From Stentor coeruleus (taxonomy: Eukaryota > Ciliophora > Heterotrichea > Heterotrichida > Stentoridae): a stretch of DNA of 64,000 nucleotides. Location: contig MPUH01000124.1 in the NCBI GenBank assembly GCA_001970955.1, positions 36,551-100,550 of the forward strand. The letters are read 5' to 3'. Shown here in pieces: positions 51,601 through 61,187 of this stretch. Position 1 is the stretch's first letter. Each line of letters opens with the position of its first letter. Below the pieces are notes generated by a model that did no database searches, was not told the DNA's origin, and saw only the letters and a list, made by a program, of their open reading frames with translations. The position numbers were made by a program, and so were the translations under genes.

Positions 51601-53131
51601 TCTCGGATTAAGCGATGCTTTAGAAGTTCTATCCAATGATGAGCTTTTCACATTTTTAAGTGACTCTTTTGGTCACTCGCCGTTATACTATTCAATAAAA
51701 AGCAACCATCATAGAACATCTCAATTGCTAATAAATTTCCTTATACTTTCCTCCAAAAATAAAAAAAAATTTCATCAAAATCTGCATGCAATTCGCAATG
51801 ACTTTTTAATGATATTCTCGTCTTGCCCAAAAGAAATGCATAATTTATTCTCATCGTTACTAATAGAATCATCTACTATTAATCAAGACTATCCACTAAA
51901 AAAATCTTTTATTAAAGTTGCTTTTTCCAAAACTTGGGAAAAGTCTATGAATAAATTTATAACAAATTCTAAATCATCAATCTATGAAGGATTAGTTTCC
52001 TATGCGCCTCTTTTAATTCCTAGTATTTGCCACTCTTCACAAGGCTTAATATTTATAGAAGCTATAGCTAATTGCCCGAACAAAAACATATTTACAACTC
52101 AATTTATAGTTTCATATCTGCAATATACCTGGCAGGATGTCAAAGCATTAATTTATATCCATAGCTTGCTTATTTGGCTTAGTATGATCTTTTTATTTTT
52201 ATTCTTCAACACGAAAAATGCATTTTTTATTGTTTTACTTTTTGTAGCAACTATATTTATCAGTTTCTGGGAAATTATGTATATTTTTGCAATAGGCCTG
52301 AACTATTTTAGAAGCTTATGGAATTTTTGTGAATGCATTAGATTGCTTTCATTATTTATTTGGTTTTTATTAAGTTTTTTCTTTGATGAATTAAGGCTTG
52401 TTAAATATTTTGTGTGTCTTCTTTCAGCTATCCAAGGCTTCAAAGCTTTTAGACTATGCTCATCAACAAGATATTATAAAAATCTCATATCCTTTTCCTT
52501 TGAAAAAACAAAATACTATTTCCTTGTGCTAATTTATTCAGTCATTGCTTTTGGTTTATTATTTTTCACTTGCAACTCATTCGATCAAGATTTTACAAGC
52601 ATATGGATAATACCTTTTAGCATTGTATCAGGAAGGGCAGATTATTACTATGAAGATTATAATTCGCTGCAGTATCTAACGCATTTTCTTATATTTATGC
52701 TTATTATATTGCTATTAAGTAATCTAATAATACCTTTGCTTGGAGTAGTTTTAGAAGAATTTAATGAAAAAGCTAAAAGATATCAAAATACTGATTTAGC
52801 TTTTATTATACACGAAGCAGCTAATATAAAATCTCTTTTCTTATCAACTGATAAGGCTAAATATATGATTACGCTTGAGAGAAAGGAAGATAAAGTGGAA
52901 GAAATAAAATCCATCAAAAGAGCTAAAGATAATTTGATTAAGAAGTTAGAACCTTCTGAGAAAATAAAAAGTAAAAATATAGTACTAATAGATAAAGATA
53001 CTGGACTGGGGGAAAAAATCCAAAATTTAGAAAATAGATTTAACGGAAGAATTGAGAAAGTTGAGGAGAATATTATGCACCTTAGTGAAAAAATAGATCA
53101 AATCCTAAGTTGTTTAAGAACTAATAGCTAG
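48629..53131 (+). CDS. WD40 x21 / TRP-like ion channel fusion
   Basis: 1,500 aa in one uninterrupted exon, ATG to TAG. Residues about 55-910 hold 21 WD40 units, counted by their D-x-x-(I/V)-K-(V/I)-W-x-L ends, enough for three seven-bladed propellers; units 18-21 are degenerate. Residues about 975-1040 resemble ankyrin repeats (FSVLHIIAYLGLSDALEVL, FGHSPLYYSIKSNHHRTSQL). Six TM helices follow at about 1170-1380, with a pore-loop-like IIPFSIVSGRADYY between S5 and S6, and an S6 running into a TRP-box-like helix (VVLEEFNEKAKRYQ). A coiled coil ends the protein. The layout is a TRP-type cation channel with WD40 in front; ligand and partners unknown. Confidence 0.9.
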   Translation: MNGDLQESLLESSTSKGKCVELSTLESSTLHKSPEEALHDVIKDIKRKDLTVKGHSEGVTCSAITPNEQYLITGSSDKTIIFWDLKSLSELFILNGHSKSVNSIDVSGDNQLLLSGSSDGYLKVWDISKRMIIHSFRDEEPIFCVCFNPDSSLSASGSADGTLKIWSYRGKKEMFTLFGHTSQVTCAKFLMVGDILISGSYDCTVKVWEIKERRVLNTLSGHTGPINSIAISSNGHYIASASADKLIKIWKTSSEKEEANLNLHGEPVKCVAFSNSGKFIVSSSADIIKVWNLSQRKEKVLYGHNSIVTSLKFFSEDRCIISTSTDKTVKLWALDETREEITIRLHQGPVSVVAYSPDGKTIATGSSDCTIIVWNLRRKKNEAVFQGHSHLISCLKYTNDSFYLISASFDCFIKVWCLKSKKLEFTLSGHNDQIRTIDLSSDNKFLASGSNDHSIRVWNLEKRHLDYALPGHMNPITAVSFLSGSKRLLSVSVETIKLWVLASLTSETPFEIENDKINCILCTDVFISLGLASGRIQVWNINLTFFSSISGHNSDILSLAFLPSKKFIASSSSDCTIKIWNLSDCSLIYSLHGHSRAVQSIAFSPDDAYLISGSADFSVKFWQVANRKEEFHLLGHKSQINCIDYSPDLKFIATGSKDGDIKVWVLDRKKAKSNAIGHAGEVNWINYSKDGNYILSCGEDRCIKLWNAEKMSEEACFQSYEPIKKALFHPAGEYIASLTTDCSLKFWNLKDKKEVTTDQQRIGKVKNFLFDKTGIFIILAEEKEVKIVKETDKSQVMTYKFEQKFCGKIVLSPSSRFLAVEDENCIKIFKFLKDKEEFKMICKELESFCFSNCEGYIIAGKSAGTIEVINLNERRKEYKIAAHKGPCKCVIIMPNGMIVTGGEDCYVKFFKLLKRESIMFKDNYQKFLPFAKGSSCNEIQDIVSNSGYQHLLEYLGVIYKLKNELYQSLSVKNMKMIVSQNGFSVLHIIAYLGLSDALEVLSNDELFTFLSDSFGHSPLYYSIKSNHHRTSQLLINFLILSSKNKKKFHQNLHAIRNDFLMIFSSCPKEMHNLFSSLLIESSTINQDYPLKKSFIKVAFSKTWEKSMNKFITNSKSSIYEGLVSYAPLLIPSICHSSQGLIFIEAIANCPNKNIFTTQFIVSYLQYTWQDVKALIYIHSLLIWLSMIFLFLFFNTKNAFFIVLLFVATIFISFWEIMYIFAIGLNYFRSLWNFCECIRLLSLFIWFLLSFFFDELRLVKYFVCLLSAIQGFKAFRLCSSTRYYKNLISFSFEKTKYYFLVLIYSVIAFGLLFFTCNSFDQDFTSIWIIPFSIVSGRADYYYEDYNSLQYLTHFLIFMLIILLLSNLIIPLLGVVLEEFNEKAKRYQNTDLAFIIHEAANIKSLFLSTDKAKYMITLERKEDKVEEIKSIKRAKDNLIKKLEPSEKIKSKNIVLIDKDTGLGEKIQNLENRFNGRIEKVEENIMHLSEKIDQILSCLRTNS

Positions 53132-54047
53132 ATAAATATAACAATTATTTCCATTTAATATTTTATAAAAGCTAGTGGCACGGCACAATATCTTGGTTGC
53201 AACTTCATTGCTGAGCATTATCAACAGTTTCTTAGTAGGACTTTATTTTTCAAACTTTGAATTTGATGTTAAAATTCTTATCTAAATAGATATTTCATAT
53301 TTTATTAGGTCTATAGATTTTTTAATCCCCGAAAATCATGCATCTAACAATTTTTTCATTGATATTTTTAGTGTTTACTATCACTATCAGCTTGCTTACT
53401 TATATATCACTAATACCTAATCAACTTATTATAAACTCAGAAAAAAACTATAAAAAATATTATAGATATTTAATTGATGAAGCTAAATTAATTAAGCTTA
53501 AGTCTTTGTGCTCAAAGTTAGTTATTCAGGAACTATTTTTTATCTCTGAACATAATAACTATATTTGAAAATAAATATTCACTAATAAAAGCTATATTAT
53601 TGGAGTACAGCTTTACACTATTATGAAGTCTGCAATTACTCAATTATCTTTTACTAATCTTTATGCAGATTTAGCTAGGCATATCAACAATCCAACAAAA
53701 AGTTTTGAGAGTTAAACTAGAGATGACTAATACATCAAAGCCTGATAGATGCTAAAATGAGCAAGTCTTTCATACTGAAGCTATCAAAATACTGCGATTA
53801 CAGTGGCATATTAACTTCGAATAGCTGCACTCAGGAAAGATTACCCGTGAAAATACTTGAAGAATATCAAGTACTCTGATTTGATTTCTATAGAACTTTA
53901 TAGAAGTGCTCTTGATAACGTAGCAAAACGAATGATATTGATCTTAATTAATTATATTTTAGTATTAGCTAAGTTCAAAATATTCCACTGGGAATTTTAA
54001 GTTAAACGTGGAATAAAAATTGAATTACTATGGACGGATAATAATAA
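53132..54047. other. Gap with doubtful short frame
   Basis: A 76-codon frame at 53338-53568 starts with a hydrophobic helix (MHLTIFSLIFLVFTITISLL) and ends basic; it could be a small membrane protein but composition alone may explain it. The rest carries dense stops; nothing else recognised. Confidence 0.35.
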
Positions 54048-54296
54048 ATGGTAAAACCCAAGTAGGCTTCGAAAAAGCAGATGAAACTTTTGTCTGAAAC
54101 CCATATGTCTAATATGGGCAAGAAAGGAAGTGTTCCTGCTTCGAGAGAAGTAATAAACATTTAGAAAGTAAAAGATGAAGGTGCGACTGTTGGACCTATT
54201 TTGCTTGCCTTTTTCTTATTTGTTGTCGTGGGATCAGGTAAGGGATAAGAAGCGATCTTCCAGATCTTGCAAGTATTCGTCAAGTCAAATAGCTAA
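54048..54296 (+). CDS. SERP1: SERP1/RAMP4, ER translocon small subunit
   Basis: Four tiny exons: 54048-54050 (the ATG alone), 54066-54149, 54165-54237, 54253-54296, split by introns 54051-54065, 54150-54164 and 54238-54252, each 15 nt. The joined 67-aa protein has a basic start (MASKKQMKLL), the segment KGSVPASREKVKDEG and a tail anchor EGATVGPILLAFFLFVVVGS followed by AIFQILQ. This matches RAMP4 ([21 protein letters not shown]). RAMP4 associates with Sec61 and stabilises membrane proteins in the ER. Unspliced, the region has no frame long enough to notice. Confidence 0.93.
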
Positions 54297-54841
54297 TAGA
54301 TCACATCATTTATATTTTATACTTAGGAAAATATTGTGAAATAAATTTTAATTATCATATGATATGATTTATAAATCCTTTAATCAAAGAGACAATGATT
54401 TTATTGCTTATAAATATGGGCCTTTAATTAAATTAATTCAGAAAAATCGGAAATAATGGTGTTTAAAGCAGCAACGAACCTAAAATGCTTATCTAAGGAG
54501 AAAACTGGAACAAATATAAATACTTAGGGCTCGAAAAGTCTTCTACTTTTAGTATATAAAGCTATAAATTTTGGCTATATATATTAACTAATTTGAGCTA
54601 GTGACACTAAATAATTTAATGATTAAAAAATAGTTTACATCAAGCTTTATTCTCAATAAGTATGGAATGATAATTTCAAATAAGTTATTAAATATTGCTT
54701 CAGATAGAATATTAAAAATGTAATTGACTGCAAAACTATTGATTTTTGCATACAATGTTCCCACATTGCTCTGCATGTATTATATCTGAAATTATTGTTA
54801 AAATTTGGCTGAGGTCTTTTATATTGAACATCATTAAAAAC
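54297..54841. other. Intergenic, nothing recognised
   Basis: About 540 bp between SERP1 and a convergent pseudogene. The only open frame (62 codons, minus strand) is low-complexity. No other signal. Confidence 0.45.
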
Positions 54842-55537
54842 TTATTTTATCGGTTCTCCTTTCCATTTACTATCTATTCCAAGTAAAATTTTCAGTGTAA
54901 TTTCTTTCCCTGCAATAAAATCTTCTAGTATCCGCGCTAATTTATTCATTTCTCTTCGAATTTTTTTATATCTTGCGAAAAATAAAGTAAAGATCCTTGC
55001 CCTGCATCTGTCTTTAGCTTGTAGTTTTCTTCTTTGAAATTTTTACTTCTAAAGCTTGTGTTTCTGATGGCTTTTCGAGATCTTGAATTTGGTTCAAAAC
55101 AATTTCACACTCTTCCTTTTTTAAACAGTTTTTATAATTTCTTTAGATTCTTTGTTTAGTTCATAATATTTTTTTCGTGTCCAGTAATTTTCTATTACAC
55201 TCACTGAGTTCTGCCTCTAGATTAGCTATTCTATTATCTTTTTCAACAGTAGTATTTTTTAGTTACTCGCTCTCGTTTCTTTCTGATGCAAGATTTTTAT
55301 AATATCTAAGTTTATTTTCAAGCTTTCTCATGTCATCGTTTCTTTTGATTAACTCTTTTTCCCAGTTTTCAGGTTTTTGAGCAAAACTAGTCTTTTATTT
55401 TCTTCTTCTAAAAGTTTAATCCGCTTTTCTTGAATTTTGATTTTTTGTTTTAGGTAGTAAGTATAATCTTTAATCGTGGGTTCTTTTTTTGAAAAGTATT
55501 GTGATACTTCATCATAAGAAAGCATCTTCAATAGCAC
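54842..55537 (-). pseudogene. Broken coiled-coil gene
   Basis: Starts MLLKMLSYDEVSQYFSKKEP and continues as a coiled coil to LLEEENKRL, then needs +1 base in a T-run near 55390 to go on with PENWEKELIKRNDDMRKLEN. A TAA near 55265, a TGA, further shifts and a final frame ending MNKLARILEDFIAGKEITLK, ILLGIDSKWKGEPIK at 54842 follow. All blocks are in order on one strand. Looks like a roughly 230-residue coiled-coil protein that has died by small indels in homopolymers and point stops. Family not identified. Confidence 0.55.
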
Positions 55538-56231
55538 AGGTGAGATTGTTAGTGTTGATTTGGGGAAATTTAGAAATGTGAAAATAATGCTATTAATTTT
55601 TATCTCACTAATTAAATCACATAATAAAAACTATTATTCTTAAATTAGGAAGCATTATTGTCAAGCTATAAGATGCAAAATTAATCTTAAAACCTGGGCA
55701 CAGATCCTTGTGGAGGAAGCTCGGGAAATGTAGATATATAATGAATTCACAATGAAAAAATAAATAATTTTTAATTAGCAGATGCAGTGTTAAAAATAAG
55801 GTTCAAGGTTCAAAAAGGGCAGCCATTTAACCTGCAGCTAATCAATTTAATCTAATCCTTTCTAACTTCTTAAACTTGAATTTAGGAAAAATTAAAGTAA
55901 AAGACTTAAATGCGAAAAAAGTATTAAAAAATTCAGTAATCCAGTCTTAGTAAAAGCCTAAGTTAAAATTTCCAGAGATGAGATTAAAAAGATAAAATAA
56001 ATGCTTCAAAATGCATAAATTAGTTTGGTATTGCACAAGCTTTCCTTCAGTGCACTCTGCAATTGGGCCCAATCATTTCATTTTTCATGCAAAAATATAG
56101 ATATTTAATCTAATTAATCATTACTATTTTTTTGAGTAGCTAAAAATAAATATTATTTGTGTAGCACTCTAGTAGATTTTATGGATAAATTAAACAGAAA
56201 AGTTGTAAACTAAACTATAACTTATATTACT
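55538..56231. other. Gap with possible polymerase-tail relic
   Basis: On the plus strand at about 55780-55990 two overlapping frames give ADAVLKIRFKVQKGQPFNLQ then LSNFLNLNLGKIKVKDLNAK. The pattern PF-x-LQLI ... LSNF is reminiscent of the little-finger domain of Y-family DNA polymerases, but the match is short and tentative. Otherwise nothing recognised. Confidence 0.25.
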
Positions 56232-57026
56232 CTATTCTATTTTGTAATGCTTTTTGAAACTGGAGAGCCATATTGCAGATATAGCAGGTTCGCTTTCATC
56301 TATTTTCACAATGTTTTTTGCTTGAATCATTAGTTCTTCATCAATATTTTTTCTGTCTTTATTTTCTTTATACCATTCATAAACTCTTCCATCTAAATCT
56401 CTAAACATTTTGTTGCGTTGGCCCCTTTTTTGTACACCGTATAAATTTTCTACATGGGGTTCTTGAAAAGATTCCTTTCTTATCTTATCTCTCCACCTCA
56501 TAAGATTGACTGCAGGAATTTGTAGCTCTCTAGCAGTCTCACTTTGATTCGTCCCTTTGACAAATTCTTTTACGGCCTGAATTTTCTGATCAATAGAATA
56601 ATTTGTTACTTTTCTCTTATCTTCTCCTGTTTTGCGCTTCTTTTTTGGTGAAGATTCATCATTTGGCCCTGCTGGTTGAACTGAAACATTCGACCAAGTC
56701 TTGAGTTCTTGAGGGTTAATAAGTGAACATGTATCACAGTAATTCTTACTACTGATAAATTCAGGAAAAGCACTTATGAGTTTTTCCAAGCATTCTGAAG
56801 ACAAACCCCAAGATTCGCAAGTTGACCGAATTCCTTTGTTCTGTGCTGAAGTAAGCACTTCATTACGAATTACTTCGAATAAAGAGCACTCTCCATTGAC
56901 AAGGTTTTCTAGATAAGGCATCACTTGATCTTCTGGGATTGAATATGCTTCTGATGTTTGCTTAGACCCATTGATTAATGCAGAAACAGCTATTTGCTTT
57001 CTTTTTTTGTCACTATAGTAAATCAT
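56232..57026 (-). CDS. CENP-B/pogo-type HTH protein
   Basis: 264 aa from the start MIYYSDKKRK at 57026; an upstream in-frame ATG at 57110 would overlap the divergent neighbour. A novel N-terminal region (about 1-120) is followed by a Lys-rich linker (SPKKKRKTGEDKRK, likely nuclear localisation) and a Psq/CENP-B N-terminal HTH (YSIDQKIQAVKEFVKGTNQS to LMRWRDKI). The second CENPB-type HTH ends the protein (RVYEWYKENKDRKN ... ISAIWLSSFKKHYKI). No DDE nuclease follows. It resembles the DNA-binding half of a pogo/Tigger transposase, perhaps domesticated as a DNA-binding protein. Intact, TAG stop. Confidence 0.75.
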   Translation of the reverse strand: MIYYSDKKRKQIAVSALINGSKQTSEAYSIPEDQVMPYLENLVNGECSLFEVIRNEVLTSAQNKGIRSTCESWGLSSECLEKLISAFPEFISSKNYCDTCSLINPQELKTWSNVSVQPAGPNDESSPKKKRKTGEDKRKVTNYSIDQKIQAVKEFVKGTNQSETARELQIPAVNLMRWRDKIRKESFQEPHVENLYGVQKRGQRNKMFRDLDGRVYEWYKENKDRKNIDEELMIQAKNIVKIDESEPAISAIWLSSFKKHYKIE

Positions 57027-57047
57027 TTCAAGATTTGAATAATAAAA

Positions 57048-59291
57048 ATGGATCAAGGCTACAGATCTTTTTCTTCTATGCACATACAAACTTCCAGAGA
57101 TCATCCACAACCAATACGTCCTTTAATAACATCAGAACTTATTGAATATTCACCCTTTATATCAACTTTACAGCTTTTTCTAGGTTTTGAAACATTTTTT
57201 AAAAAATTATGTGAGACTTCCCCTTCGCCTTCCAAGTTTAGTGGCAAAATCAAGGTAAATGCTATGTAGAAAATGCTTATGAACTTTAAATCTGATAATT
57301 ATACAGGGGTAAGCACTATTGCCCCTTCAAATTTGCGATTAACTGAACAAAAGCCTAGTTTTATACTTAATAAGATCTTAGAAGACTTTAAATCATGCAC
57401 AGAAATACCATTAGACAAACGTCCTGATTCTTTGTTTATATGTACAAGTGGAGACTTCACTATAAAATTGGCATTCAGTAAACTATGTGAAATGAGGCTT
57501 TCAGATATTTTTGAGAGCTATTCCTTGAGCGTGAGATCACTTCCAGTCTTTCATGTAATTGACATAATATATGATATCCAACCAACTTGCGAAAAAATAC
57601 TGCAGGCATTTTGCAATATATCAACCTGGCGAAGTTATGATTTACACGGATTTATTACAGGCCATGGCTTTTTCTACTCAGCTCATGCACGCATTCAAGA
57701 TCAGTGGAGATCATTAAACGATGGTAAAATGAATTCTTGGGTTAATTTAGTTTGGAATTTTTTGATTTCTATGGCTTATCCTTCATTGATTGTATTGTCG
57801 AATACAGGCTTGAGGTCACCTCAGTGTTTTATTTCAAAAATTGACTTAGAAAGCATGCAAAGATTTGCTAAACTCCAAGACTTACGCTTAAGAGTAGTTT
57901 TGCATGAAGAGATGCCTAAAGATACTATTCAAGAAACTACAACAAGAGTGATATTTGAAAAAAACTTGGAGAAAAAGTTTGAAACTAAGGAGAAAAGACT
58001 GCAAGATGAAAATTATAGACAACAGAGCGCTGATTTAACTGAAAAAAGGGCACTACAGAGCGAGTTAGTAGGAAAAGACTTGAAGGAATCCTTAGAAGAA
58101 AAGGGGAAAAAGGGTGATTACGAGATAAAAAGAGACAGCTATCTTAGTGAAGATAAGGATGAAAACAAATTGTATAGGCATTATAAAGAAAAGAACTACA
58201 TAGAAACTAAGAAAACTGAAGAAATTCCTGATTATAGAAGAAGTGCTGTAGATTTTAGACCAAAAGATGATATATATGAAAGCCGACAAAAAGAGACTCC
58301 AAGAGCATATGATGCTACAAAAAAATATACAAGTCAGCATAGAAACTATTCTACAGAGCCTGCTTCTAAGCCAAATCCTTCTGCAACTGCACGAAATTAT
58401 CAACAAGATAATTATACAAAAACTCGAAATTCTTCTATGGGCCCAAAAGAGTGCTCACCAAGACCAGGAATTTTAAAAAATGCCTCTCAAGACTTATCTC
58501 GTTATCCTAGAAACCAATCAGGTCAGATAAACAACAGTATTACTCCAATGCTTAGCCCTCGTGATTCTTCGGGCGTTCTCTCAAGGACTTTTAGAGAAAA
58601 TACACTACCAGACCGATATGAAGCGGAAATTACAGAAAAGCCAAGTTCTATACTTCGCAATGCTTGGATTGGAGATAAAGATAATGCAGCTCGTTCAAGT
58701 AAACAAGAAAATATTGAAAAAAAAGTAAATTTTAGTGATAGTGTCTATCATATTGTAGAAAGCAATAAAGATCAAATGCCAGAGATTAAGCTCGCCAGTG
58801 TTAAAATTCCTGAAAAAAATATAGTAAGAAAATATGACTATCGTCAAGATAAAATACGCCATTCAGAGTCTACTGAAACTCGTCTTCATGACTATAAAAA
58901 TGAAAATATATATCAGGCTAATCCTCAACCAAGAAATGAAGGAAATTGGAGTTGCCCTAAATGCTCAGCAAGTATTTCGAATATTATGTATGAATGCAAT
59001 AATTGCCGTTTTATAAACTGGGATAAGTTTTATTCATTAAAGTCGAAATCACCTAAAATAAGAAGTGAAAGTATCCCAATAAAAAGCACTGAAAGAGAAG
59101 ATCTCTCAAAATCTTATAGACCTCAGATCGACTTTCGATATGCTGATGGGAAATATGATACCCGAGGAACACCGAATAAAGATCTCTGGAAGCTTCGAGA
59201 AAGTGGTAATGAAATAAAGATACAAGAAAATTATGTATCTGAAGATAGTTTACGAAGAACTTCCTACCGCGATTATCCATTTAACAGATAG
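57048..59291 (+). CDS. USP53/54-like pseudo-deubiquitinase with RanBP2 finger
   Basis: Exon 57048-57254, intron 57255-57269 (GTAAATGCTATGTAG), exon 57270-59291; 742 aa. Residues about 25-290 follow the UCH/USP fold of USP53/USP54: ISTLQLFLGFETFFKKL for the Cys-box helix and GFFYSAHARIQDQWRSLNDG with SWVNLVWNFLISMAYPSLIV for the His-box region. The catalytic Cys position has no Cys (EYSPFISTLQ) and a clear catalytic His/Asp pattern is degenerate, so it is probably inactive. A disordered Lys/Arg/Ser-rich region follows, then a RanBP2-type zinc finger at about 627-650 (WSCPKCSASI, MYECNNCRF). Likely binds ubiquitin or RNA without cleaving. Confidence 0.75.
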
Positions 59292-61187
59292 TTATTTAGA
59301 TGAAATTTACTATTAACTTATAATTGGCAATATTATAATTATTAAAACTAAATCGGTTAAAAATAGGGCTATTAATTATATTACGCTATGTTAAGCATAG
59401 TCGGGATTTTATACATCCCTCATAATATAATTATCTAATGGTTGAAGCCCGAATGAATATGCTTTTAAATACAAAATCGAATATGAGCTGATTTTTGGTC
59501 GCCTCTCAAATATAAAGACGAATATTTTATAGGGATTTGCAAAAAGTTGTTTTAAAGCCTTAAGAAATTAATATATCTTGTCAAACGATGGTCTTCATTT
59601 ATATAGCTGCACATAGAAGTTCCAAGCCTCGCATTCCACTAACTGACCTTGGAGCTGAAAATGCTAGAGAAATAATCTAATCTCAAATAATTATCATAAT
59701 AGTATTTGGGATATTAAATTTTATTATGAGCAATGCCTGCCACCATATAGATCCATATCATCGTTACAATGGAAAAAAGATGAGATTTTTAATCAATAAT
59801 GATATCAAATTTTCTGATGAAATTAATTCAGTAATGTTAGATTTTATCATCATATTTGAAAAAAAAAAATTATGCCAAAATCAAATGTAATTAATACTCC
59901 TAACTTAAATTATTTTTTGAAGAACTTAGCTTCTGGAGTTTTAACTGGTATCGACTTTAAAGTATTTTATCCTATATTTTTACTACTATGTTTCTTAGCA
60001 TTTTAATTTTTAAATCATTGATCATGCGATTTTTTATGATAAAGTTTTATATGATTTTAGTTCGGGAATATCTACAATTTTTTTATAGGAATTTTATAAT
60101 ATTTTTGATGATTAAATTTGGCGCAGCTTTTTCAATATAACCTCGAATATTGTCGTGGTTTCTATAGTTAGCAATAGTCCTATTTGATATATATAGTACT
60201 TATTCAAATAAATATTACCTAAATTATTTTTTACAAATCAAATTCTTATTACTAATCATTAGTAATTAGTAATTAGTAAATCCTGAAAAGATACGAAAGA
60301 TAGAGTATTGAAATGTAAAGAAGAAAATAATCAAACTATGAGCTCTATGCAAAAAATGCAGAGGTATGATTACTCTTGGAGTTTATAAAAATAGTATTGA
60401 CCTGAAGATAGAAAAAACATATAATCAATTTTATTCTAAAATATTAAAAAAATAGCCAAAAATTTGAGAACAACATCATAATCAACGATTTTAACTACTT
60501 TACTGAGAAAATAGCTAAGGCTGATAAATGAAACTTTTTTGCAGCAGTGATGCAAAAAACTTTATAGAGAATTTAAGCAAATGCGAAAAATGATTACTGA
60601 TTAATTTTATCATAGCGCTAAAAATCACATTAGCTTTATTGCTAGAATAGTTGAGTTTCATCAAGTCAAATAGCAAACAAATAAAATGTACTATTCTATT
60701 GTTATGTGTATTAATTTAAAAAAGTTTCCAATTAGCCAGATTTATGAATAGAAAAAAAAATTCACCAAAGAGATAAATTTAATGTAAAAAAGGCCAGGAC
60801 TTTAATAGTGAATGAGTAAATATACAGATAAGTGGCCAGCTACGAGACTTTGAGCTTTATGTGATAAAAAATTTGTTGAGCATTTGCTTGTTGTAAGTAC
60901 TCACGGGATAAAAAAGAATTAAATATAAGGATATATGGATTAATCAAGACAGTAATATAGCTTATTTTATGGGAATTGATGGCTTTATGAATAAATACAG
61001 CGAAGGAAAATAAAATTAAAGAAATACTTCGTGATAAAGATAAAGAAAAAAGACTTATATTCCTCCTATAGAGTATTGTAATATAATTTAGGTTATTTAG
61101 AGTGAAATATAGTTAGACTTAAATAAGGTTATAAGCTTATAGAACTGAGTATAATAACATGCAAATTTCATCAGAGCCTTTTTATAA
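59292..61187. other. Long gap with faint relics
   Basis: About 1.9 kb without an intact gene. At 59587-59850 a plus-strand frame reads MVFIYIAAHRSSKPRIPLTD, LGAENAREII, TAA, then FGILNFIMSNACHHIDPYHR; it vaguely recalls a histidine-phosphatase start but is not secure. A short TAGTAAT-like tandem repeat (about four units) lies at 60258-60281. Between 60330 and 61130 similar short peptides recur (SSDAKNFIENLSKCEK, LCDKKFVEHLL) as if from a decayed repeat protein. Confidence 0.3.
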
